A stretch of DNA of 8,363 bases from JAKOQB01 sp050258235 (lineage in GTDB: Bacteria > Pseudomonadota > Gammaproteobacteria > Burkholderiales > Burkholderiaceae_F). The stretch's first letter is position 1. Every line of letters begins with the position of its first letter. The position numbers were made by a program, and so were the translations under genes. The notes under the pieces are model-generated. The model did no database searches and had not been told where the DNA came from. It worked only from the letters and a program-made list of their open reading frames with translations. The stretch lies in the NCBI GenBank assembly GCA_050258235.1, contig JBLMYK010000140.1, positions 1-8,363 on the forward strand, written 5' to 3'. Positions 1 to 6,339 of this stretch are shown one piece after another.

Positions 1-2
1 TC

Positions 3-416
3 CAGGGCGCCGATGCATTCGCCGATCTGCCCGCTCCCGGCACACTGCGCCGCTGGATCAGGGGCGCGCTCGAGTGCGACGCCGTGCTGACGTTGCGCTT
101 CGTCGGTGTGCGCGAAGGCCGTGGCCTGAATCGCGCTTTCCGCGGCAGGGACTACGCAACCAACGTTCTGACGTTCGACTATGCGCAGGCGCCAAACGTG
201 GAAGCCGACATCGTGATCTGCGTGCCCGTGGTCAAGCGCGAGGCGCGCGCGCAGCGCAAGACGCTGCGCGCCCACTTGGCCCACATGGTCGTGCACGGCA
301 CGCTGCACGCGCAGGGCTACGACCATCAGCGCGCGGCCGATGCGCGCCGGATGGAGGGGCGCGAAATCGAGCTGCTTGACGCGTACGGCATCCCAAATCC
401 ATACGACGCAGGTTAG
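3..416 (+). CDS. ybeY: Endoribonuclease YbeY (UPF0054), 5'-truncated
   Basis: YbeY is a single-domain zinc-dependent endoribonuclease needed for 16S rRNA 3'-end maturation and ribosome quality control in the cytoplasm. The frame is open from the left edge and ends at TAG 414-416, so 137 C-terminal residues are visible and perhaps 15-40 N-terminal residues are missing. The family signature H-G-x-L-H-x2-G-Y-D-H is intact as HGTLHAQGYDH at visible residues 98-108 (about bases 294-326); it supplies the three zinc-binding histidines. The upstream core TNVLTFDYA and the ADIVIC strand also match the family. An internal ATG at base 84 is not the start, because conserved-looking sequence continues upstream of it. 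In related bacteria ybeY usually follows phoH and precedes corC, and corC does follow here. Family assignment is secure; only the start is unseen. Confidence 0.95.
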   Translation, partial: QGADAFADLPAPGTLRRWIRGALECDAVLTLRFVGVREGRGLNRAFRGRDYATNVLTFDYAQAPNVEADIVICVPVVKREARAQRKTLRAHLAHMVVHGTLHAQGYDHQRAADARRMEGREIELLDAYGIPNPYDAG

Positions 417-511
417 CAGGCACTCTCACGGAAGGCGTTACCAAATGACGCTCGCAGTCGGCGCGCGCAGGAAGTCTTTGCGAACCGCCATGGGCGAAGC
501 GCGGCGCATCC

Positions 512-519
512 GATATGCT
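512..519 (+). promoter_or_regulatory. Possible -10 element upstream of corC
   Basis: The 155-bp ybeY-corC gap (417-571) is the longest non-coding stretch in the window. It holds an AT-richer island, GATATGCT, whose TATGCT (514-519) resembles a sigma-70 -10 hexamer (4 of 6 bases of TATAAT). Transcription would start near 526 and leave a leader of about 45 nt before the corC ATG at 572. No convincing -35 box lies 16-18 bp upstream, so this is tentative. I see no hairpin followed by a T-run in the gap that would terminate ybeY transcription. Confidence 0.3.
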
Positions 520-571
520 GGCTTCATTGCAACTGCCGGGTCGGCCCGCGCGAGCGGTCCGCCCGACACTC

Positions 572-1465
572 ATGCCTGAGCCTGCGCCGGGTCGAACTCC
601 GACCCATCAGAAGCACAAGTCCCTGCTCGAACGCCTGACCGCGTTCATCTTCCACGAGCCCGAGAACCGCGAGGAACTGCTCGAGGCTCTGCACGACGCG
701 CACGAACGCGACCTGCTCGACGCCGATGCGCTGTCGATGATCGAGGGCGTGCTGCAGGTGTCGGAGCTGCGCGCGCGCGACCTGATGGTGCCGCGTCCGC
801 AGATGGACATGATCGACATCGACGAGCAGCCCGATCAGTGGATCCCGCGCGTGATCGAGACGGCACATTCGCGCTTTCCGGTCTTCGAAGGAGGCCGGGA
901 CCATGTGATCGGCATTCTGCTCGCCAAGGATCTGCTCCGCTTCTACCACGACGAAGAGTTCGATGTCCGCGCGATGCTGCGGCCGGCGGTGTTCATTCCC
1001 GAAAGCAAGCCGCTGAACGTGCTGCTGCGCGACTTCCGCGCCAACCGCAACCATATGGCGATCGTCGTCGATGAATACGGCGGCGTGGCCGGACTGATCA
1101 CGATCGAGGATGTGCTCGAGCAGATCGTCGGCGACATCGAAGACGAATACGATTTCGACGAAGAAGCCGATGCCATCGTCGCCGAGCCCGACGGACGCTT
1201 CCGCGTGAAGGCGCTGGCAGAGATCGCCGCGGTCAACGAGACCTTCGGCACGAGCCTGTCCGCCGAAGAGTTCGACACCATCGGCGGACTCGTGACCGAT
1301 CAGCTCGGGCGCGTACCCAAGCGCGGCGACGTGATCGAGATCGACGGCCTGCGCTTCGAGGTGCTGCGCGCCGATGCGCGGCAGGCGCACCTGTTCCAGG
1401 TCGCGCGCCTGCCCAAGACCGTTGCGCAGGAATTCGAACAGCTCGAGGCACGGCAGGGCACATGA
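572..1465 (+). CDS. corC: CorC/HlyC-type CBS-domain protein (soluble short form)
   Basis: The 297-residue product matches the short CorC family, which has been linked to magnesium and cobalt efflux together with CorA; the molecular role is not settled. A paired CBS module spans roughly residues 70-190. It starts at ARDLMVPRPQMD (68-79) and includes the highly conserved HMAIVVDEYGGVAGLITIED (161-180). An acidic linker (GDIEDEYDFDEE) follows, then the C-terminal CorC_HlyC domain (about 205-280), with DTIGGLV at 235-241. No membrane segments are present, unlike the longer DUF21-CBS relatives, so a cytoplasmic location is expected. ATG 572 is preferred over in-frame ATG 515. The extra 19 residues look non-conserved, and the 515 codon lies inside the putative -10 hexamer. 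No clear Shine-Dalgarno sequence precedes 572. It sits between ybeY and lnt, as in many proteobacteria. Confidence 0.93.
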   Translation: MPEPAPGRTPTHQKHKSLLERLTAFIFHEPENREELLEALHDAHERDLLDADALSMIEGVLQVSELRARDLMVPRPQMDMIDIDEQPDQWIPRVIETAHSRFPVFEGGRDHVIGILLAKDLLRFYHDEEFDVRAMLRPAVFIPESKPLNVLLRDFRANRNHMAIVVDEYGGVAGLITIEDVLEQIVGDIEDEYDFDEEADAIVAEPDGRFRVKALAEIAAVNETFGTSLSAEEFDTIGGLVTDQLGRVPKRGDVIEIDGLRFEVLRADARQAHLFQVARLPKTVAQEFEQLEARQGT

Positions 1466-1668
1466 GAAAGCGCGGCTCGTTGAAGTTGCTGCTGCCGGTG
1501 GTGGCGGCCCTGCTGGCGGCATCGGCCTGCTATGGCGAGAACCTCGACGGCACCGGACTTGCGCTCTTCTTTGCCGGCGCGATGCTTGCCATGTGGTTGT
1601 GGCTGCGCGCCCTGCAGCGCACGCCGCGCGCACCGCGCACGGCGCTGACGAATCGCCCCTCTCGCTAG
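1462..1668 (+). CDS. Unrecognised small membrane protein or lipoprotein, 68 aa
   Basis: I do not recognise this product. Its ATG overlaps the corC stop (ATGA, 1462-1465), a classic translational-coupling arrangement, and it ends at TAG 1666-1668, 31 bp before lnt. A basic N-terminus (MRKRGSLK) is followed by a hydrophobic stretch at residues 9-22 and a second at about 31-48 (ending MLAMWLWL), then an Arg/Pro-rich tail. This predicts two short membrane spans. Cys23 within LLAASAC resembles a weak lipobox, so a lipoprotein is an alternative; the second hydrophobic segment argues somewhat against it. Codon third positions are mostly G or C (about 58 of 68), like the neighbouring genes, which supports real coding. 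A short AGGG (1455-1458) lies close upstream. Whether it is expressed is inference from position, composition and hydrophobic pattern. Confidence 0.55.
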   Translation: MRKRGSLKLLLPVVAALLAASACYGENLDGTGLALFFAGAMLAMWLWLRALQRTPRAPRTALTNRPSR

Positions 1669-1671
1669 ACT
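1645..1671 (+). promoter_or_regulatory. Possible promoter for lnt
   Basis: TAGACT (1666-1671) is a plausible -10 hexamer (4 of 6 matches to TATAAT), and CTGACG (1645-1650) is a partial -35 (4 of 6 matches to TTGACA). The spacing is 15 bp, shorter than the usual 16-18. The first three bases of the -10 are the TAG stop of the small upstream ORF. Transcription would begin around 1678-1680, about 20 nt before the TTG start of lnt. The downstream bases TCCGCGCCGA closely resemble those after the TAGAAT before glyQ. Confidence 0.3.
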
Positions 1672-1699
1672 CCGCGCCGATTCCCGACCCGGCGCCCGC

Positions 1700-3232
1700 T
1701 TGTCCGCACCCGCTCCAGTCGCCCGTCCCTGGTTGTTGCCCGCCGCCGCGTTGCTCGGCGCGGCGCATGCCGCTTCGTTTGCACCGTGGAACCTGCCGTG
1801 GCTGCAACTGGCGGCGCTCGCCACGCTCTTCGCGCTAGCCGAGCTGACTCGCGGCGCGCGCCATGCCGCCTGGCTGGGCTGGTGCTTCGGGCTCGGCTGG
1901 TTCGGTGTCGGCGTGTCATGGGTCTACATCAGCATGCACGAATACGGCCAGATGCCGGCGTGGCTCGCTGCAATCGCGACCGCGGTCTTCGCGGCGTACC
2001 TCGCGCTGTATCCGGCACTCGCGCTCGGCGCAGCGCATCGACTCGTTGACCAGCGTGGCCCGCGCTTGCTGCTGGGCCTGCCGGCGGCGTGGGCGCTGAG
2101 CGAGTGGCTGCGGGGCGTGCTGCTGACCGGCTTTCCGTGGCTGGCGAGCGGCTATGCGCACGCCGACGGCCCGCTGGCCGGCTATGCGCCGCTTGTCGGC
2201 GTTTACGGCGTGACGCTGATCGCCGCATCTGTCGCCGGACTCGCCGCCTACGCCTATGGCGCACGCGCGCAACGGCACCTGGCCGCGCTCGCAGTAGCCG
2301 TGCTCGTCGCGCTGGTGCTGGTTGGTCACGGACTGCGCAGCGTCGAATGGACGCAACCGACAGGCAAAGCGATCAGCGTGCGACTGGTCCAGGGCAACGT
2401 GCCGCAAGACGAAAAATTTGCGGACGGAGGCCTGCAGCGCGCGCTCGACACCTTTTTCCCGCTGATGCAGCGCGCAGGCAATCCGGATCTCGTGGTCCTG
2501 CCCGAATCGGTGTTTCCGATCCCGCTCAACTACCTGCCGGACGAGGTGTTGCAGTCGTTGCATGCCTTCTCCCGCACCACCGGTGCGGCGCTGGTGTTCG
2601 GGGTCTTCATCGAGCAGCCGCGCGGCCAATACTTCAACAGCGCGGTCGGCATCCGTCGCGACGACGAGCCGCCGCTGCAGCGCTACAGCAAGCGGCATCT
2701 GGTGCCGTTCGGCGAATTCATTCCGTGGGGCTTCCACTGGTTTGTCGATCTGATGCAGATCCCGATCGGGGACCAGCAGCGCGGAACACCCTACCAGGGC
2801 CCGATGGACCTGGCCGGACAACGCATCGCGGTCAATATCTGCTACGAGGACCTTTTCGGTGCGGAGATCATCAGCGCATGGCGCGTGCCCGAGCGCGCGC
2901 CGACGCTTCTGCTCAACCTGTCCAACCTGGCCTGGTTCGACGATTCGCTCGCGCTGCCGCAGCACCTGCAGATCTCGCGCATGCGGGCAATCGAAACCGG
3001 CCGCCCGATGCTGCGCGCAACCAACACCGGCGCCACCGCGATCATCGACGCGCGCGGCAACGTCGTCGCGCAGTTGCCGTTTCGAACCAAGGCGGTCCTT
3101 GATGGCAGGGTGCAGGGATATGCGGGGACGACGCCGTACGTGACGCTCGGAAACCTGCCTGCGCTCGGCCTGGCCGGCGCGTTGCTGCTGGCCGCGGCCC
3201 TGCTGGCGCGGCGATCGGCGCGACAACCTTAG
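1700..3232 (+). CDS. lnt: Apolipoprotein N-acyltransferase
   Basis: Lnt acylates the N-terminal cysteine of diacylated, signal-peptide-cleaved lipoproteins in the inner membrane, the last step of lipoprotein maturation before Lol sorting. The 510-residue length is typical. The N-terminal half is a multi-spanning region (about residues 10-210). It is followed by a periplasmic nitrilase-like domain (about 224-475) and a final membrane helix (about 482-503). The catalytic triad expected from E. coli Lnt is visible: Glu269 in VVLPES, Lys331 in YSKRHLVPFGE, and Cys381 in VNICYEDLFG. Glu339 in the GEF motif is also present. The start is TTG 1700: no in-frame ATG or GTG lies between it and the upstream stop, and later starts would remove the first membrane helix. 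No good Shine-Dalgarno sequence is evident. A possible promoter overlaps the end of the preceding small ORF. The TAG stop lies in a -10-like hexamer before glyQ. Confidence 0.95.
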   Translation: MSAPAPVARPWLLPAAALLGAAHAASFAPWNLPWLQLAALATLFALAELTRGARHAAWLGWCFGLGWFGVGVSWVYISMHEYGQMPAWLAAIATAVFAAYLALYPALALGAAHRLVDQRGPRLLLGLPAAWALSEWLRGVLLTGFPWLASGYAHADGPLAGYAPLVGVYGVTLIAASVAGLAAYAYGARAQRHLAALAVAVLVALVLVGHGLRSVEWTQPTGKAISVRLVQGNVPQDEKFADGGLQRALDTFFPLMQRAGNPDLVVLPESVFPIPLNYLPDEVLQSLHAFSRTTGAALVFGVFIEQPRGQYFNSAVGIRRDDEPPLQRYSKRHLVPFGEFIPWGFHWFVDLMQIPIGDQQRGTPYQGPMDLAGQRIAVNICYEDLFGAEIISAWRVPERAPTLLLNLSNLAWFDDSLALPQHLQISRMRAIETGRPMLRATNTGATAIIDARGNVVAQLPFRTKAVLDGRVQGYAGTTPYVTLGNLPALGLAGALLLAAALLARRSARQP

Positions 3233-3235
3233 AAT
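3230..3235 (+). promoter_or_regulatory. Possible -10 element for glyQS
   Basis: TAGAAT at 3230-3235 matches the sigma-70 -10 consensus at 5 of 6 positions and is conspicuous in otherwise very GC-rich sequence. Its first three bases are the lnt stop codon. A transcript starting near 3241-3243 would have a leader of about 25 nt before the glyQ ATG. No good -35 hexamer is seen at normal spacing (3207-3212 reads CGCGGC), so strength is doubtful. The leader is too short to hold a T-box or attenuator. Confidence 0.4.
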
Positions 3236-3266
3236 CGCGCCGACATCGCCCTTTGCACTCGATCGA

Positions 3267-4184
3267 ATGATCACCTTTCAGGAAGCCATCCTTCGCCTGC
3301 AGTCGTACTGGAACGAACAGGGCTGCGCGCTGCTGCAGCCGATCGACATGGAGGTCGGCGCCGGCACCTCGCACACCGCGACATTCCTGCGCGCGATCGG
3401 GCCCGAACCGTGGCGCGCCGCCTACGTGCAGCCATCGCGCCGGCCCAAGGATGCCCGATACGGGGAGAACCCGAACCGTCTGCACCAGCACCACCAGTAC
3501 CAGGTCGTGCTCAAGCCCTCGCCGCCGGACATCCTCGATGTCTACCTCGGCTCGCTCGTCGCGCTCGGCATTGACACGATGAAGAACGACATCCGCTTCG
3601 TCGAGGACAACTGGGAGAACCCCACGCTGGGTGCGTGGGGGCTGGGCTGGGAAGTGTGGATGAACGGCATGGAGATCACGCAGTTCACCTACTTCCAGCA
3701 GGTCGGCGGTCTCGAATGCAGGCCGATCACCGGCGAGATCACCTACGGGCTCGAGCGCCTGACGATGTACCTGCAGGACGTCGACAACGTGTTCGACATC
3801 GTCTACACGAAGTGGCGCGATCGCGGCGTGGAGAAGGTGCTCCGCTACGGCGACGTGTTCCACCAGAACGAGGTCGAGCAGAGCAGGTACAACTTCGAGC
3901 TCTCCGACCCGCAGGTGCTGCTCGGCCAGTTCAACCTGTTCGAGGCCGAGGCGAAGCGGCTGATGGATGCGCAGCTGGCGCTTCCCGCATACGAAATGGT
4001 GCTGAAGGCGGGCCACACGTTCAACCTGCTCGACGCGCGCGGCGCCATCAGCGTGACCGAGCGAGCCGCGTACATCGGCCGTATCCGCGCGCTGGCGCGT
4101 GCCGTCGCGCAGAGCTACTACGAATCCCGCGAACGCCTCGGATTCCCGATGCTGGCCGAGGCGGCGCGACGGGAGGCGGCGTAA
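3267..4184 (+). CDS. glyQ: Glycyl-tRNA synthetase alpha subunit
   Basis: This is the catalytic alpha chain of the bacterial alpha2beta2 glycyl-tRNA synthetase, which activates glycine with ATP and charges tRNA-Gly in the cytoplasm. The 305-residue length matches the family (E. coli about 303). Strong family blocks are present: TFQEAILRLQSYW at the N-terminus, AAYVQPSRRPKDARYGENPN (51-70, the class II motif 2 region), the HQHHQYQVVLKPSP segment (73-86), WEVWMNGMEITQFTYFQQ (128-145), and GLERLTMYLQ (161-170, motif 3 with its ATP-binding arginine). The ATG at 3267 is the natural family start, and no clear Shine-Dalgarno sequence precedes it. The TAA stop overlaps the glyS start by one base (TAATG), consistent with coupled, stoichiometric synthesis of the two chains. 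Confidence 0.98.
   Translation: MITFQEAILRLQSYWNEQGCALLQPIDMEVGAGTSHTATFLRAIGPEPWRAAYVQPSRRPKDARYGENPNRLHQHHQYQVVLKPSPPDILDVYLGSLVALGIDTMKNDIRFVEDNWENPTLGAWGLGWEVWMNGMEITQFTYFQQVGGLECRPITGEITYGLERLTMYLQDVDNVFDIVYTKWRDRGVEKVLRYGDVFHQNEVEQSRYNFELSDPQVLLGQFNLFEAEAKRLMDAQLALPAYEMVLKAGHTFNLLDARGAISVTERAAYIGRIRALARAVAQSYYESRERLGFPMLAEAARREAA
4171..4176 (+). promoter_or_regulatory. Shine-Dalgarno sequence for glyS
   Basis: GGGAGG lies within the last codons of glyQ, 7 nt before the ATG at 4184. It is the clearest ribosome binding site in the window. It fixes the glyS start against the much longer open frame that extends upstream to about 3635. Confidence 0.7.
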
Positions 4185-6307
4185 TGCCACACACCTCCCT
4201 GCTGATCGAACTGCAGACCGAGGAGCTGCCGCCAAAGGCACTCCGCGGCTTGTCGGACGCGTTTGCCGCCGGGATCGAGAAGGGGCTGCGCGCACGCAAC
4301 TTTCTCTCCGCCGACAGTCACACCACCGCGTTCGGCGCGCCGCGCCGGCTCGGCGTCCATATCACGCACGTTGCAGCGAAATCCCCTGACCAGCCGTTCA
4401 AGCAGAAGCTGATGCCGCTGTCGGTCGCGCGGGACAAGGCGGAGAACTGGACGGCTGCGTTCCTCAAGAAGCTCGAAGCGCTCGGCCGCGGTCACCTCGC
4501 GGCGCTCCCCATCGGCACCCATGAGGGGCCGGACGCGCTCCTGGTGGAAAGGGACGGCAAGACGGAGAGCGTGTTCCTGCGGATGGTGGCCGGCGGGCAG
4601 CCGCTGATTCGCGGCCTGCAGGAAGCGCTCGACGAGACGATCGAGAAGCTGCCGATCCCGAAGGTGATGAGCTACCAGCTCGCCGATGGAACGACCACGG
4701 TCCAGTTCGTCCGGCCGGCGCACCGGTTGGTTGCGCTGCACGGCCACGAGGCCTTGCCGGTGCACGCGCTCGGGCTCGTCGGCGGCACCAAGACGTTCGG
4801 TCATCGCTTTCATTCGCGCGGCGAGATCGCGGTGCACGCGGCCAGCACCTACGAGGAGCAGCTGGAGCGCGAGGGCAAGGTCATCGCATCCTTCGACAGG
4901 CGCCGCGCGCGCATGGTCGAATTGCTGCGCCGAGCCGCCGCGGCGATCAACGCGCACGCGGTGATGCCGGAGGCGCTGCTCGACGAGGTCACGGCGCTGG
5001 TCGAGTGGCCGGTCGTCTACGAATCGGGCTTCGAGGCCGAGTTCCTCTCGGTGCCGCAGGAGTGCCTGATCCTGACGATGCAGCAGAACCAGAAGTACTT
5101 CGCGCTGAAGGACGGCGATGGCCGCCTGTTGAACCGCTTCCTGCTCGTGTCGAACCTCGAGACCGCGGAGTCGACGGCCATCGTGACCGGCAACGCGCGC
5201 GTCGTGCGCGCGCGCCTGGCAGATGCCAAGTTCTTCTACGACCAGGATCGCAAGCAGACGCTCGAATCCCGCATCACTGGGCTGGCGGCGGTCGTCTATC
5301 ACAACAAGCTGGGCTCTCAGCTCGAACGCGTCGAGCGCGTCACCGGCATCGCGGTCGAGATCGCCAAGGCGCTGGGCATCGACGAGACGCACGTCGAGCG
5401 CGCGGCGCGGCTTGCCAAGGCCGACCTGCGCACGCTGATGGTCGGCGAGTTCCCCGAGCTGCAGGGGATCATGGGCACCTACTACGCGCGCCACGACGGC
5501 GAAGCCGACGACGTGGCCAACGCGATCGAGGAGCACTATCGCCCGCGCTTCGCCGACGACGACCTGCCGGCGTCGATGGTCGGTACCTGCGTCGCGCTCG
5601 CGGACAAGCTGGAAACCATTGCCGGGCTGTTCGGCATCGGCGAGCAGCCGACCGGCGACCGGGACCCCTTCGCGTTGCGACGGAACGCGATCGGCGTGCT
5701 GCGCATCCTGATGGAAAAGCAGATCCGGCTGAAGCTCGACCAGCTCGTCGGCGAGGCATTCGCGGGGTTCCCGCGCGGGCGGGTCGGCGATGCGCAAACC
5801 GACGTGATCAGTTTCCTGCTCGAGCGGTTGCGCGGCCTGCTGCGGGAACAGGGGTTCAGCGCCAATGAGGTCGAGGCCGTACTGCGCCTGCGTCCGGTCC
5901 GAATCGATCTCGTCCCGGCACAGCTCGCGGCAGTGCGTGCATTCATGCAGCTCGCGGAGGCCGAAAGCCTCGCCGCCGCGAACAAGCGCATCGGCAACAT
6001 CCTGAAGAAGGCGGGCGAGGTGCCGGGCACGTTCGACCCCGGGCTGCTGTTCGAGCCGGCCGAGAAGGCGCTTGCGCATGCCTACCAGGAGGTCAAGCCG
6101 ACGGCCGAGCGACTCCTCGCGCAAGGCGACTATGCCGGCATGCTGAAGTCGCTCGCGCCGCTGAAGGTTCCGGTGGACCGCTTCTTCGACGACGTGATGG
6201 TCAATGTCGACGATGAGCGCCTGCGCACCAATCGCTTGGCGCTGCTCGGACGGCTGCACGCGCAGATGAACGTCGTCGCCGATCTGTCCGTGCTCGCCGC
6301 CGGCTGA
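4184..6307 (+). CDS. glyS: Glycyl-tRNA synthetase beta subunit
   Basis: The beta chain binds tRNA-Gly and is required, with GlyQ, for aminoacylation. From ATG 4184 it is 707 residues, close to the usual length of about 690-700. The N-terminus LLIELQTEELPPKAL (6-20) is the family start block. Later family blocks include FGAPRRLGV, VEWPVVYE, QNQKYFAL, ADAKFFYDQD, and the strongly conserved LAKADLRTLMVGEFPELQG at about 410-428, which lies in the HD-like region. DPFALRRNAIGVLRI begins at Asp494. The C-terminal 100 or so residues (RFFDDVMVNVDDERLRTNRL) form the anticodon-binding-like domain. An upstream extension of the open frame inside glyQ is a shadow. Downstream, only 32 bp separate it from the acyltransferase gene, where relatives usually carry gmhB. 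Confidence 0.98.
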   Translation: MPHTSLLIELQTEELPPKALRGLSDAFAAGIEKGLRARNFLSADSHTTAFGAPRRLGVHITHVAAKSPDQPFKQKLMPLSVARDKAENWTAAFLKKLEALGRGHLAALPIGTHEGPDALLVERDGKTESVFLRMVAGGQPLIRGLQEALDETIEKLPIPKVMSYQLADGTTTVQFVRPAHRLVALHGHEALPVHALGLVGGTKTFGHRFHSRGEIAVHAASTYEEQLEREGKVIASFDRRRARMVELLRRAAAAINAHAVMPEALLDEVTALVEWPVVYESGFEAEFLSVPQECLILTMQQNQKYFALKDGDGRLLNRFLLVSNLETAESTAIVTGNARVVRARLADAKFFYDQDRKQTLESRITGLAAVVYHNKLGSQLERVERVTGIAVEIAKALGIDETHVERAARLAKADLRTLMVGEFPELQGIMGTYYARHDGEADDVANAIEEHYRPRFADDDLPASMVGTCVALADKLETIAGLFGIGEQPTGDRDPFALRRNAIGVLRILMEKQIRLKLDQLVGEAFAGFPRGRVGDAQTDVISFLLERLRGLLREQGFSANEVEAVLRLRPVRIDLVPAQLAAVRAFMQLAEAESLAAANKRIGNILKKAGEVPGTFDPGLLFEPAEKALAHAYQEVKPTAERLLAQGDYAGMLKSLAPLKVPVDRFFDDVMVNVDDERLRTNRLALLGRLHAQMNVVADLSVLAAG

Positions 6308-6339
6308 ACGGCTCGTCCCCGGCGCATGATCGACAGCGC
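6308..6339 (+). other. Short glyS-plsC junction with a five-codon minicistron
   Basis: This 32-bp gap has no -10/-35 pair and no terminator hairpin. It contains ATG 6326, which opens a five-codon frame (MIDSA) whose TGA (6341-6343) overlaps the plsC ATG as ATGA. The octamer GCGCATGA occurs twice, at 6322-6329 and 6336-6343, 14 bp apart. The minicistron could be a re-initiation device feeding plsC or simple coincidence; no ribosome binding site supports it. Confidence 0.2.

Noticed and set aside
515..571. Earlier ATG for corC, adding 19 residues
   Set aside because: The codon lies in the likely -10 hexamer, and the added residues look like translated leader rather than CorC sequence. It cannot be fully excluded.
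524..1807. 427-codon minus-strand frame opposite corC and the small ORF
   Set aside because: No motif or sensible start region was seen. It spans two plus-strand genes and an intergenic gap, as a shadow frame would.
1916..3274. 452-codon minus-strand frame opposite lnt
   Set aside because: It is a composition-driven mirror of lnt codons with no recognisable domain. The plus-strand gene has its full catalytic triad.
3635..4183. Upstream in-frame extension of glyS inside glyQ
   Set aside because: The extension lacks GlyS-like sequence. The family N-terminus and a strong Shine-Dalgarno sequence both point to ATG 4184.
3042..4295. 417-codon minus-strand frame opposite glyQ
   Set aside because: It runs across the lnt end, the promoter region, glyQ and the glyS start with no protein family features. 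It is a GC-skew shadow.
4118..6259. 713-codon open frame on the minus strand opposite glyS
   Set aside because: Its translation is Arg/Leu/Asp-rich low-complexity sequence with no family motif and lies entirely over a well-conserved glyS. Long antisense frames are expected where codon third positions are nearly all G or C.
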